From Deltaproteobacteria bacterium (GTDB taxonomy: Bacteria > Desulfobacterota > Binatia > UBA9968): a stretch of 63,072 bases of DNA. The position numbers and the translations under genes are program-made. Positions 18,632-28,475 of this stretch are shown piece by piece (position 1 is the first letter of the stretch; each line of letters starts with the position of its first letter). The stretch is taken from the NCBI GenBank assembly GCA_016193465.1, contig JACPSE010000100.1, forward strand, positions 1-63,072, given 5' to 3'. The notes beneath the pieces are model-generated. The model did not search any database. It was not told where the DNA came from and saw nothing but the letters and a program-made list of their open reading frames with translations.

Positions 18632-20743
18632 TTAAAACAAGGAAAGCCGCCACATAGAAACCACGGGTTCAGGCCAAGTGATGTGGAGGAGGAGGTCGAA
18701 GACACCCACAATGAACGCCAGAAACGCCAGGGAGACGACCGACGACAAAAACCATCCCGCTCTGCCGTAGGTATAGAGGTAAGCGAAGACTCCTATCGGC
18801 AGCGCAAGGTGGAAGCCAAACATCCAGATGGCCACGTAAAGAAGCACGATCCAACCCGAGATCTGCACAAACCGGATCCACTCCCCCTTGGGGTCCGATC
18901 CGAGCCAGAAGCCCGTGTCCATGATCTCCGCTCGGGAGTCTGTCGTGGGCCGGAACAGAGCCGCGAGGCGAGCAACCCAGAATGGAATCCCAAACAGGAT
19001 TGCGATCCGCGGCATCAGCCAGGCGCCGGTCGGCCAACTAAACGACTGCCAGAACATGTAGGCAAAGAATGCGCCTGTCATCGCCAACAGAACAATCTCA
19101 CCGATCGCCTCCATGGAAATCCTGCGGTGCCTGGAGCCCTCCTCCCGGAGCCTGTATGCCGCAGGCCGCAATTGGTCGCCCGCCTCCACTGCTTCTGCTA
19201 TTTTTTCACCAGGATGGCGATCAGATTCTACTCCTGTTAAGGAACGGTCCGGTTCAGCCATGGGACGTTGTAATTTGGATAGCGAAATCGACATGGCGAT
19301 AAGCGACACCATAATACCGCACAGGATCAAAAACTGAGGCCTGGCAAGCATGGAGACGCCATAGGTATTGAGGGAGAGCCACAGGTACTTCTCTAGCGGC
19401 TCCGCTAACACCACCGCAATCAGGATGGGCGGACGAGGCCACCCGTAGCGCTTCATGAACACTCCTAGTGCGGTGAACCCCAAAACCAGCACCAGATCCC
19501 CTATAGAGTTCGTCGCCTGGAACGCGCTCAGCGTAACGACGCCAACGACGATCGGCGCCAGGATGTGGGGTGGCACGGTCACCATGCGGGCAACATAGGG
19601 AGCGAAAAGCAGCATGATCGGCGTAGTAACGATATTGCCCAAGGCGACGATAATCACCAGGCCGAGGGTCAGATCCAGGTGCCGTTCCAGCATGGCTGGG
19701 CCGGGCTGGATGCCCGACAAGATCAGGACCGCCATTAGTATGGCCATGCCAGCACTCCCGGGAATGCCGAACACCACAGTGGGGATGAGCACGGCGCCAT
19801 CAACGGAGTTATTGGGAGCGTCCGCGGCGATAATGCCCCGCACATCTCCTTTTCCGAATGTCTCCCTGGCTCCCTTCTCCACCTGCCGGGCATAGGCATA
19901 CGAGATCCAGTGGGCTTCCGTGCCTCCCAGGGCTGGCAATGCCCCCACAAACACACCGATAAGAGAGGACCGGACCAGCAGCCACCAGTGCCGCAGCGCA
20001 ATCAGCATCCCGCGGTAGACATCCCGCTTGGAATTCCTGAGCATGGTGTCCAGGTGCTCCCCAGCAATGGAGATATTTGCTATGACGAGGGCCATCATCT
20101 CCGGGATAGCAAAGAGCCCAACTACAACGGGGCCGAGCCGAACCCCATCCCACAAGTAGTCGATCCCCAGGTTCGCCCGGACAACCCCGCCGATCGGGGA
20201 GGAGCCGATCAGAGCAATAGCCAAGCCTAAGGCAGCGGTCAGCATTCCCTTGACGAACGCTCCGGCGCTTACCACCGCAACGGCAAGAATAGCCATAAAG
20301 GACAAGAGGAAGAACTCGGCCGAACCGAATAACCGAAGAAGCTCCCGGGCAACCGGCAGCACAAGGAAGAGCGCAACGGCGCCGATCAACCCACCCACCA
20401 TTTCGCAGGTATAGCTGGCTCCCAGGGCGACGCCCGCCAGGCCCTTCTGCGCCATGGGATAACCATCCAGCACAGTCGCCTGCGCCGATCTGCTTCCAGG
20501 GATGCCCAATAAAATAGAGGGCACATTTTCCGTGATATCGTTGGCAGCCATATGGAAGACGATGACCGTGACCGCGATCCAAGGGTCCAGGTAACCGGCG
20601 AAGCCCAGGATCACTACGGCTACCGGCAAATGGCCACCCGGCATTAACCCCGAGAACAGGGAAACGGGGATCATGAGAAGCATGGCCAGCAGCGGCCCAG
20701 GTGAAAATACATGTTGCGCGGCGCTGATAAGGGCTTCTGTCAT
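18632..20743 (-). CDS. TctA-TctB fused membrane subunit of a TTT transporter
   Basis: The 703-residue membrane protein has, in residues 1 to about 500, the TctA fold with many helices and the conserved LLGIPGS and LDGYPMAQKG. A cytoplasmic linker (about 500-550) leads to four more helices (about 555-700) that resemble TctB (DUF1468). Normally TctA (12 helices) and TctB (4 helices) are separate genes, so one polypeptide supplies the whole membrane part. It lies 57 nt after a TctC-like receptor gene. The system should import a carboxylate by sodium or proton symport. Confidence 0.88.
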   Translation of the reverse strand: MTEALISAAQHVFSPGPLLAMLLMIPVSLFSGLMPGGHLPVAVVILGFAGYLDPWIAVTVIVFHMAANDITENVPSILLGIPGSRSAQATVLDGYPMAQKGLAGVALGASYTCEMVGGLIGAVALFLVLPVARELLRLFGSAEFFLLSFMAILAVAVVSAGAFVKGMLTAALGLAIALIGSSPIGGVVRANLGIDYLWDGVRLGPVVVGLFAIPEMMALVIANISIAGEHLDTMLRNSKRDVYRGMLIALRHWWLLVRSSLIGVFVGALPALGGTEAHWISYAYARQVEKGARETFGKGDVRGIIAADAPNNSVDGAVLIPTVVFGIPGSAGMAILMAVLILSGIQPGPAMLERHLDLTLGLVIIVALGNIVTTPIMLLFAPYVARMVTVPPHILAPIVVGVVTLSAFQATNSIGDLVLVLGFTALGVFMKRYGWPRPPILIAVVLAEPLEKYLWLSLNTYGVSMLARPQFLILCGIMVSLIAMSISLSKLQRPMAEPDRSLTGVESDRHPGEKIAEAVEAGDQLRPAAYRLREEGSRHRRISMEAIGEIVLLAMTGAFFAYMFWQSFSWPTGAWLMPRIAILFGIPFWVARLAALFRPTTDSRAEIMDTGFWLGSDPKGEWIRFVQISGWIVLLYVAIWMFGFHLALPIGVFAYLYTYGRAGWFLSSVVSLAFLAFIVGVFDLLLHITWPEPVVSMWRLSLF

Positions 20744-20800
20744 AAGAAAGACTCCACCAACATTAAGAGCAACTCGGTTTCTCGTTCGCTAAAGCGACCG

Positions 20801-21889
20801 CTATTCGCCCATGAGTTTTTTCACAAGACCCCGACCCGCAGGTGAGAGCTCCCGAAAACCCCGGATAACCCGCTCGAAATCTTCTACAGTAGCCAATCCT
20901 ACCTCTAACACGGCCACCTCCGCGCCCTTGACGAACTCCGGGTCACGGACCGTCGCCTCGAAAGCGTTCCTCCACGCCTGGTAAATGTCATTGGGAACGC
21001 CCGGCGGCATGACAAACGCCCGGGTCATCGTCTCCAGCAAGCCAACCGCCACCTGAAAAACCCTTTTTTGCTCTTCAGTCGGTTTTACGGCATCGAAGAG
21101 ATGGGGTGGCGTGGGTGCCTCAAGCCGGCGCAACCAGTCTTCGGAAGGAGCGGCATTCCACCAGAAAACGGCGGCCAAAATCTTTTTTTTGATCCACTCC
21201 GGATAAGGTCGCGCCACGACCTCCTCTGTACAGCGCACCATGTCCAGCTCTCCCCGGTCAAAAGCCGCCATGACCTCAGCCATTCCTCCATAACCGTAGA
21301 TCATCTTTATTGGGCCGCCGATGAGCTCCACGAATTCCGGCCCGATGCTGGCTTGTGCTGCTCGCCCCGAGGAGCCGACTCTAATTGGCCGGCCGAGCTT
21401 CAAGACCCCTTCCCACGAAGTCGCGACATCGCGTCGTACGCAGAGCATACGTTCTCTTTTAGCGCCGCCGCTGGGACTGCCGAGAAACCGCGCGGTGTCC
21501 AGATCAAAGTCCGGGACGTCTATTCCGAGGAGTTCCCGTAAGACCCAGCGCGTCTGAAGCGTTCCTACAGTCAGTCCGTCAGGCCGCGCCCTCATCGTCG
21601 CTCCGAGTCCGCGCTGGCCTCCTCCCCCAGGCATGTTTCGGACAACAACGGCTGACGGCCCCCCGGGAAGATATTTCCCGATGAAGCGAGCTATCAGGCG
21701 CGCGTTGAGGTCGTAGCCGCCACCTGGCGCTGACCCTACGACGATTTCCACCTTCTTGCCTTTAAAGTACTCGGCCAGATCCCGCTCCTGCGCCCAGGTG
21801 GACAGAGAGACAAAGAATATGACCGTCGCCAGCATTGCGGCTGCAGCCGGCGGCGACGAGAAGCCGTGCTTCACGACGTTACACACCAT
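20801..21889 (-). CDS. TctC-like solute receptor (paralogue 2)
   Basis: The 362-residue protein has a signal peptide ending near residue 34 (STWAQE), then KVEIVVGSAPGGGYD, NMPGGGG and a C-terminal lobe ending in ELSPAGRGLVKKLMGE. The family is that of extracytoplasmic receptors that hand carboxylates to TctA/TctB. GGAGGTGATTT precedes the ATG. It sits directly upstream of the TctA-TctB fusion and is the closest relative of the deleted copy at 10000-10941. Confidence 0.85.
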   Translation of the reverse strand: MVCNVVKHGFSSPPAAAAMLATVIFFVSLSTWAQERDLAEYFKGKKVEIVVGSAPGGGYDLNARLIARFIGKYLPGGPSAVVVRNMPGGGGQRGLGATMRARPDGLTVGTLQTRWVLRELLGIDVPDFDLDTARFLGSPSGGAKRERMLCVRRDVATSWEGVLKLGRPIRVGSSGRAAQASIGPEFVELIGGPIKMIYGYGGMAEVMAAFDRGELDMVRCTEEVVARPYPEWIKKKILAAVFWWNAAPSEDWLRRLEAPTPPHLFDAVKPTEEQKRVFQVAVGLLETMTRAFVMPPGVPNDIYQAWRNAFEATVRDPEFVKGAEVAVLEVGLATVEDFERVIRGFRELSPAGRGLVKKLMGE

Positions 21890-22043
21890 AAATCACCTCC
21901 GTGTTCGCGAGCTGAGTCGGTTCCAATTCATCGGCGAGCAGCTTCTTGGACTGGCATCAGCCAAAAAGCCGCGGCAACCATGTACCTCGCTTAGCCAGCA
22001 TCAGGGCGCCTCCTTACCCAGGTGGTCACGAAACCAAGCACTA

Positions 22044-23135
22044 TTACCTGAGGACCATCTTCTTCAGAAGAGCGCGAGAGTCAGGCGAGAGCTCTCGAAA
22101 CGCCCGAAAAGTGCGCTCATAGTCTTCTGGCGTTGCCATCCCCACCGGCATCATGGCCACCTCCGCAGCTTTGATGAAATCCGAATCGCGAGCCGTCGCT
22201 TCAAACGCCCTCCTCCACGCCTTGTAAGTGTCATCGGAGACGGCCGCCGGCATAACGAACCCTATGGTCATCGAGCCTACCAAGCCAACGGCTACCTTGA
22301 ACGCCTTTTTCTGGTCTTCGGTGGCCTTTAGGACATCAAACAGATATGGCGGCATAGGTGCCCCGATCCGGCGCAACCAGGCCTCCGACGGTCTGTCCGC
22401 CCACCAAAAGAGTGGAGCCAACATCTTCTTTTCCAGCCAATGTGGATATCGCACGAACACGTAGTCTTCATTACAGCGGTTGGTATAATCTAGCTCACCC
22501 CGGTCAAAAGCAGCCTCTACTTCGGAGACGCCCCCATAGCCGTAGACCACCTTGATTGGGCCGCCGATGTGCTCCACAAAACTGGTCGCGAGACCAACAA
22601 AATCCCCTGGCGCCGAACCGCCTCCCTTAATCGGCCGGCCAAGCTTCAGAACTTCTTCCCACGAAGTCGTGATATCGCGCCGAACGCACACCAGAAATTG
22701 CCTCTTGGCGCCGCCGGCGAAACTGCCGAGGAACCGCGCGGTGCCCAGGTCAAAGTCCGGGATGTCTTTTCCGAACAGTTCCTGGATGATGATCCGCGGA
22801 TGCAACATCCCGATGGTGAGCCCATCGGGCCTGGCTTTCATCGTCGCCGCCACGCCACGGAGCCCCCCTCCACCAGGCATGTTTTGCACCAAAAAGGCAG
22901 CCGGCTTTCCAGGGAGGTATTTGCCCACAAAGCGGGCCACCAGGCGCGCGTAGGTGTCGTAGCCACCGCCTGGAGCGGACCCGACGACGATATTAACGGT
23001 CTTCCCGCTGAAGTGCGTGGCCAGATCTTGCCCCTCGGCCCTGGCTGGCAGAGAGACAGAAAATATGAGCGCCGCCAGCATTGCGGCTGCAGCCAGCGAC
23101 CATGATGAGCCGGACTTTACAACTCCGTGCACCAT
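22044..23135 (-). CDS. TctC-like solute receptor (paralogue 3)
   Basis: The 363-residue protein has a signal peptide (ends near PARAEG), VNIVVGSAPGGGYDTYARLV, then NMPGGGGLRG and the later DFVGLATSFVEHIGG. It is tandem to paralogue 2 with a 154-nt gap and about half identical by eye, suggesting ligand divergence. A GGGGGTGATT ribosome site precedes the ATG. It is expected in the periplasm, feeding the same membrane subunit. Confidence 0.85.
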   Translation of the reverse strand: MVHGVVKSGSSWSLAAAAMLAALIFSVSLPARAEGQDLATHFSGKTVNIVVGSAPGGGYDTYARLVARFVGKYLPGKPAAFLVQNMPGGGGLRGVAATMKARPDGLTIGMLHPRIIIQELFGKDIPDFDLGTARFLGSFAGGAKRQFLVCVRRDITTSWEEVLKLGRPIKGGGSAPGDFVGLATSFVEHIGGPIKVVYGYGGVSEVEAAFDRGELDYTNRCNEDYVFVRYPHWLEKKMLAPLFWWADRPSEAWLRRIGAPMPPYLFDVLKATEDQKKAFKVAVGLVGSMTIGFVMPAAVSDDTYKAWRRAFEATARDSDFIKAAEVAMMPVGMATPEDYERTFRAFRELSPDSRALLKKMVLR

Positions 23136-23276
23136 TTCAAATCACCCCCATCGAGAGATTTTCCCAAGCAAGCAGAACCGTGAGAGCCTTCCTGTAAAGG
23201 TTTTCTTACCCGGTGGAAAGTCCTCCTGCATGCATGTCACACCCCTCATCTTCTGGTCTGGATGAACTACGACAAG

Positions 23277-24668
23277 TCAATTTGAGCTGCGGACCAAGAG
23301 CTCGGTTAATGTACGAACGGTAGCAAGCTCGTCGAGTTTGGTAACCACTGCGATTAACTTCTCCCTCTTCTCGTCAGGCAGCACATGGCTCACGTTGCCA
23401 CGGAATTTCTGTAAGACCTCTTCCTCCGTTACTGGGTTCTCGGGGTGCCCCCTGGGAACTTTGGTCGTGTGAGCCAATCGTTTTCCATTCTTCAGTATAA
23501 CTGTCATCGGGCATGTTTCTTCCGTATAGGCCTGGGAAACGTTGGGGTCGATAATCACCTCCACTTTGCTCAATGCCTCTCGAACCTTTGGATCCCTGAC
23601 CTTTTCATCTGCAAAGCTCTCTTTTTCAAATTTTCCTTCCAGGATACCAATCGCAGTGACATAATTGATCGAGAATTTCGCCTGTAATCCGGATTTCGGC
23701 TCAGGGATAAAGTGATGATCGTAACGCCCTTGTGAGACTCTGAGCTCAACCTTGTTTACATCTTCATACTTAATACTACTGTGATTAACCAAATGGAGAA
23801 TCGCATCTGCCGCAAGGTACTGTGGAGTGCTAAAGGGATAAGGTTTGAAAGAGAGTCCGGGAGATTCGATGTAATACGGATCCCCCAATCCCTCGATCAT
23901 CTTTTGATAATTACAATTCCCTTTTCCAAAAAGGGTATCGCAAAAGCCCATAGGACTCTCGAAAATAGCCTCGGATGAAGTAAAACCGAATCGAGCCAAC
24001 AAGGCCGCTTCCACACCGTTTCGGGCCGCGTTTCCAGCGTGATAGGGCTTACACATCGAGCCATGCTGGCGCTGAATACCGCTGACGCCGGATGCAGCGA
24101 TTCCGAAGGCCATTTCGATCTGTTTTACATCGATCCTCAACAGAGACGCCGCTGCAGCCACGGCACCCATGCTTCCGAAGACTGGGGTGCCATGAAATCC
24201 TCTCTTCCGGATATTCGGAGCCCCAGATGCTATTCGGTTGTAAATCTCAACTCCGGTGACGTAAGCTTTGATTACGTCTTTACCCGAGGCGTCTAACGCT
24301 TCACCGACAGCCAACGCCGGAGCCACAATCATGCAACTCGGATGGCCGGAATGTAGTATGGCTTCCCAATCATCAAAGTCTATGCCGTGGGCTAGAAGCG
24401 CATTAGTAAAAGCCGCCATTGGAAGAGATGTTTTCAGGGAAGAGCCCCAGACGGCAGCCTTTGGCACACCGCCAACTTCTTCACAGTATTCAAGAGCGAT
24501 TTTCCCCACCGGATATGAGAGCGAGGCCATCGCCGCGCCGATGGTGTCGAGGAAGAATAGTTTTGCATTCCGAGCGGCCTTTGCAGAAATCTCTACCTTG
24601 ATCGAGTTCGCTACAAACTCGGAAAGTCTGAGTGTCAATGGTACTGTCATACCAACGCCGCGTTTCAA
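23277..24668 (-). CDS. MmgE/PrpD family protein (divergent copy)
   Basis: The 463-residue protein has the family landmarks AKLFFLDTIGAAMAS, HGIDFDDWE, GGVPKAAVWG and FKPYPFSTPQ. It is far from the other two copies here, so it likely has a different substrate. The TTG at 24668 and the ATG at 24650 are both possible starts, and neither has a strong ribosome site. It lies between the UGSC fusion gene and two TctC-like genes. Confidence 0.85.
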   Translation of the reverse strand: MKRGVGMTVPLTLRLSEFVANSIKVEISAKAARNAKLFFLDTIGAAMASLSYPVGKIALEYCEEVGGVPKAAVWGSSLKTSLPMAAFTNALLAHGIDFDDWEAILHSGHPSCMIVAPALAVGEALDASGKDVIKAYVTGVEIYNRIASGAPNIRKRGFHGTPVFGSMGAVAAAASLLRIDVKQIEMAFGIAASGVSGIQRQHGSMCKPYHAGNAARNGVEAALLARFGFTSSEAIFESPMGFCDTLFGKGNCNYQKMIEGLGDPYYIESPGLSFKPYPFSTPQYLAADAILHLVNHSSIKYEDVNKVELRVSQGRYDHHFIPEPKSGLQAKFSINYVTAIGILEGKFEKESFADEKVRDPKVREALSKVEVIIDPNVSQAYTEETCPMTVILKNGKRLAHTTKVPRGHPENPVTEEEVLQKFRGNVSHVLPDEKREKLIAVVTKLDELATVRTLTELLVRSSN

Positions 24669-24797
24669 GAATCGGCTCTCACTTCTAGATGTATCAATTT
24701 ACCCAGCAGACTGGCTGCAGCATTTTGAGTCAAGCCCCCATGTTTCCGTAAAAGCGTGAGGTGATGGATATCTCTTTTCACCATAAAGCGAGAACCT

Positions 24798-26402
24798 CTA
24801 AATCGTAGCGGTTGTCATTTTTGCATCCTTAAAAGAGGGGATAAAAGCTGACTTTGTGCCCTTGCCTCCCGCAACAACGATCCAAATGTCCTCGGGACTA
24901 TCTACCACCGGAATTTCTCGCTTCTCACCTGCACGGAACCATCGGGGTCGCCTTTTGGCGATAAGCTCAAGGTTCTCTTCCGAGAATTTCTCATGGGGTA
25001 ATCGCGCCCGCTCAAACAGCACTTGGCGGATATCCTGCTTTTTATAGCCATCCCGGCGAAATATTGCAGCATGCTGCGGACCTATGATGATGAGAGCCTC
25101 GGAGGGCCACGAGCACATACTTACCCCCCCGCCAGATATCGCTGTTGCGGCGGTAGTGAGGAGTCCCTCAGCTGTCTTACTTGCCTTATCAACGATGCTA
25201 AGGATACCCGAACAGCCGAAAGCGGTGACAGTATTTATCTGCCTGTCGAATCCTCTTTCCACGTGCAGAGGCTCCCAGGGACTTTCCGCTTCGTTCTCTG
25301 CAATACAGAACGTATACTTTGCCGGCTGCCCGAGAGTCGCTTTGTCATAAACTCCGGGTATCCCACCTCCAATGTTAGTTAGGATCAGGCGAATGGCTCT
25401 TCCTATTGTTGCATTAGCCCGCCATCCCTGCCCCAGCACATTATACGAATAATTGATATTGAGTGAGTGTCGGCAAGGACCGTTGACAATGAACAGGGGC
25501 GTGACGTTGCCCGTAGTTGTTTGAACCGCGCTAAGATTAAAGCTGGGGAGCAGGATACACCGTAAAGCCGCCATGACGACCGGAACGAACTTCGGCTCAC
25601 AGCCCGCCATAACTGCATTGATGGCGACCTTTTCAACGGTTGCCTGCCCGTTGAGTGGAGGAATGATACCCAGAAGGTCGTCTCCCTTCTTACCCGATGC
25701 TTCAATCATCGCGTCAACGGCTTCCTTGGTCGGTGGAATGATCGGAAGCCCATCGGTCCAGCCTCTCTCTGAAAAATACTGAAAAATCTCACCGGGTGAA
25801 GCGGGCACCCGCAATATTTGCTCGGATTGGACTTCTTCCACCGTCGTTCCGCTGTCCGACGGGCCGAGAAAATCTTTGTCGCTTGTTAGCGCATCGATTA
25901 CCGGCTCAAATGTGGAATGCGCAAGAGATTTCAACTCATCCAGGGAAAGTGAACCAACGGGATGCGGAACCTTGATCAGTCGAAGGTTTTCTAGCCCGCG
26001 CACCTCAGCCTCAGCCTTCGCAAGTGTAAGAAACTCATCAGTGACGACAGTTACTGTTGGTTTACCTAAGCTCTCAAGCTTCACTGAGTCGTGGATACTC
26101 CACGACGTGCAGCCTCCTCAATCAGCAAAAGCGGATATTACGGCATCACATTTCTCAGCTAGTTCCGTTAGGCAATCCGCCTCAACGGAGGTCATCTTCC
26201 GTCTATAAAGCAGCCTCACCTGTGGAAATCTTCTTCCGAGGAGATCCCCTAGGTATTCCAAAAACCTGTCAGCGTTCGGCTTGTTATTATCTAATAAGCC
26301 GATAGTTCCGCTCTGTAGTGACGCGCGTCTGGGAGCCAATTGGCTCGACGAGATTTGTTTCTCCGCGATCGGGATCATTAACTCGAGATAATCCTCAGCC
26401 AT
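24798..26402 (-). CDS. UGSC selenoprotein fused to a long unknown domain (TGA codon 95)
   Basis: Two ORFs are one gene across TGA (26118-26120). The join reads VISAFAD-U-GGCTSWSIHDSV, continuing into KLESLGKPTVTVVTDEFLT. The UGSC part is about residues 1-185. The rest (about 195-534) is a domain with FSERGWTDGLPIIPPT, NAVMAGCEP, a CRHSLNINYS stretch and AENEAESPWEPLHVERGF, also present at 32254-33351 and 35868-37565. GGGGAGG precedes ATG 26402. The second motif position is Gly instead of Ser (UGGC). A perfect 8-bp hairpin begins 11 nt after the TGA. Total 534 residues with Sec95. The reaction is unknown; a Sec/Cys redox step is inferred from U-x-x-C. Confidence 0.88.
26088..26106 (-). promoter_or_regulatory. 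Putative SECIS hairpin of UGSC gene 2
   Basis: On the coding strand, GTCGTGGA-GTA-TCCACGAC forms eight perfect pairs with a GTA loop, starting 11 nt after the in-frame TGA. This is within the usual bacterial SECIS distance. Confidence 0.75.
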
Positions 26403-26513
26403 TATTCATACCTCCCCATTTTGCATGTTTATGCCGCCTGGCGACTACAAGAGCGATCAGTTACTCTTCACTACTTGATCGGTAAGCGTCTTCGCCTGTG
26501 TCGACATCCATCG

Positions 26514-27281
26514 CTAGTGGTCAGGACCCTTTCGTCGTTCTGCTAACAAACAGAGGTTGCTATAGGTTGCCTGCTCGATTTCAGCGAGCGAGGTTCCGCG
26601 AAGATCCGCCACCCTCTGGGCGATTTCTGCTATCCTCCCGGGGTGGTTCTGATTCTGGCGCCAAGATCTCACTGAAGAATCTGTATCCAGAAGAAGCCGA
26701 TCTAAGGGGATACGGCGTACCAGTGCTTCCGCCTCCGATCCGGTGTTCAAGAGAGTACGTCCGAAGGACACGAAAAGACCCAATTCCAAGCAGCGCTCCA
26801 TGGCCGCTAGATCGCCATCAAAGCCATGAATCAATCCGGTCAAAGAAGTAAACCCTTCTTCCGTTGCGACCTCGCGCAATTTTGCATGCGCTTGACGGCA
26901 GTGAAGGTTCAAGGGTAAGCCCATCTCAGTTGCCAAACGTATTTCCTGTCTGAGCAAGGTTATCTGCACGTCAAGGGTCTCCGGTGCCCGATTGAGATCC
27001 AGGCCAACCTCCCCGATAAAAAGGACCTTGGGATGCGTAGCCAGTTTCTTAAGTTGATGGTATGCCTGCTGGTCCAGTGGGCGCGCATACCACGGGTGGA
27101 CTCCCACGGCAGCCCAAATTCTCGATTCCGACTGCGCCAAGCTCACTGCCCGTGCCGATGATTCCAGATCGATGCCCACACTGATCAGCATCTCCACGTT
27201 TGCCTCTTGGCTCAGGCGAAGCATCAATTCGAGCTCTTTGGGTTTCAATCTATCTAGATGGACGTGAGCGTCAGCAAACAT
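26514..27281 (-). CDS. TatD-family metal-dependent hydrolase
   Basis: The 255-residue TIM-barrel protein has DAHVHLD (His6, His8), GVHPWYA, IGEVGLDLN, LHCRQAH and LLDTDSSV, the metal ligands of the TatD amidohydrolase group in the expected order. Members are 3' exonucleases or uncharacterised hydrolases. It sits between the CaiB-type gene and a UGSC gene in the same direction. Here a small-molecule hydrolase role is as plausible as DNase. Confidence 0.85.
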   Translation of the reverse strand: MFADAHVHLDRLKPKELELMLRLSQEANVEMLISVGIDLESSARAVSLAQSESRIWAAVGVHPWYARPLDQQAYHQLKKLATHPKVLFIGEVGLDLNRAPETLDVQITLLRQEIRLATEMGLPLNLHCRQAHAKLREVATEEGFTSLTGLIHGFDGDLAAMERCLELGLFVSFGRTLLNTGSEAEALVRRIPLDRLLLDTDSSVRSWRQNQNHPGRIAEIAQRVADLRGTSLAEIEQATYSNLCLLAERRKGPDH

Positions 27282-27311
27282 TTATATGACCAGTCTCCTC
27301 ACAACGTATTC

Positions 27312-28475
27312 TTATTTGTTGGAGTAGCGTTTAATGATTTCCTCTGTGTGCTCTCCGAGTGCTGGAACATGTCCTGTTGTTGGAGGAGCATGGCTGCCAA
27401 TTCTAATCGGAAGTACTGGAGTGCGCAGCTCCCTGCCTTCCGCGTCCAGCGTTAGTAACTGCCTGGCCTCTATTAATTGTGGGTCATTAACAAGATCTGC
27501 CGGGGTATTGACTGGGGCCGTTGGCACTCCATTGCGGTCGAGAAGTTGGATAAGATCATCGCGAGCATAGCCGGTCACCACGCTTTGAATCAGGGGAAGC
27601 AACCAGTCGCGGGTCGCTAGACGGTTTTCCTTGGTTGCCAGCCGTGGATCCTGTTTCCATGAAGCGAGGCCCAGCGTGTTGCAAAATCCAATCCAATGTT
27701 TATCGCTCGTGAATGCAATGATGACTTCTTTACCATCTCGTGTTTTGAAGCGATCATAGACTTCCCACCGCATACGTAGGGCCATGTTCTTCACCGTCAT
27801 GGGCTCCGGCACCTCTCCAGTGAGCTGATGCTCGATGACATAGCGCGCTACCCATAAAGCCACGGTTTCAAAGATCCCAGCGGAGATGTGCTCGCCACGC
27901 CCGGTCTCCTTTCGCCGGAAAAGCGCGGCCAATACCCCTATGGCAGCAAAAGCAGCTGCAGTCATGTCGGCGATCGAGGCGCCCGCTCGCATCGGCTGGC
28001 CGGGCGGCCCTGTCATGTAAGCCAGACCTCCCATCATTTGTGCCATCTCATCGACGAGAGGGCGGTGCGCATATGGGCCGGGGAGAAAACCTTTGATCGC
28101 GCAATAGATCAGCGCTGGGTTTATGCGGGATAGTTCTTGGTAACCGATGCCTAGTTTGTCGACAACTCCGGGACCGAGATTCTCAATCAAAACGTCACTG
28201 TCACGAATGAGTTCGTAGAAAACCTCCCGATCCTTTTCCGCTCGCAAATTCAATTGTACGCTCTTTTTGTTCCAGTTGAGGCTGTAAAACAGGCCGATGG
28301 ACGCAGGCCTGCGCATCGAATCGCCTCCATCGGGATGCTCGATCTTGATAACTTCAGCCCCAAGTCCGGACAAGATCATCCCCGCAAAGGGACCAGCAAC
28401 GATATGCCCAAGCTCGATGACGCGAATGCCCTTGAGGATGGGCTCTCTGGTGGAATCTGGCTGGGGCTCAGTCAA
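27312..28475 (-). CDS. CaiB/BaiF family CoA-transferase
   Basis: The 387-residue protein has LKGIRVIELGHIVAGPFAGM, LGAEVIKIEHP, NWNKKSVQLNL and DVLIENLGPG, and the catalytic-region sequence ALIYCAIKGFLPGPYAHRP ahead of an acidic DEM where class III enzymes carry their active Asp. It should move CoA from an acyl-CoA to a free acid. The TTG at 28475 is chosen because GGAGG lies 6 nt upstream and the gene then overlaps the preceding stop by 8 nt. The longer open frame upstream is the shadow of the synthetase gene. Confidence 0.87.
   Translation of the reverse strand: MTEPQPDSTREPILKGIRVIELGHIVAGPFAGMILSGLGAEVIKIEHPDGGDSMRRPASIGLFYSLNWNKKSVQLNLRAEKDREVFYELIRDSDVLIENLGPGVVDKLGIGYQELSRINPALIYCAIKGFLPGPYAHRPLVDEMAQMMGGLAYMTGPPGQPMRAGASIADMTAAAFAAIGVLAALFRRKETGRGEHISAGIFETVALWVARYVIEHQLTGEVPEPMTVKNMALRMRWEVYDRFKTRDGKEVIIAFTSDKHWIGFCNTLGLASWKQDPRLATKENRLATRDWLLPLIQSVVTGYARDDLIQLLDRNGVPTAPVNTPADLVNDPQLIEARQLLTLDAEGRELRTPVLPIRIGSHAPPTTGHVPALGEHTEEIIKRYSNK

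Noticed and set aside
21897-22000. Short peptide ORF of 14 codons with GGAGG upstream between two TctC genes
   Set aside because: Too short, no attenuator hairpin or conserved pattern seen.
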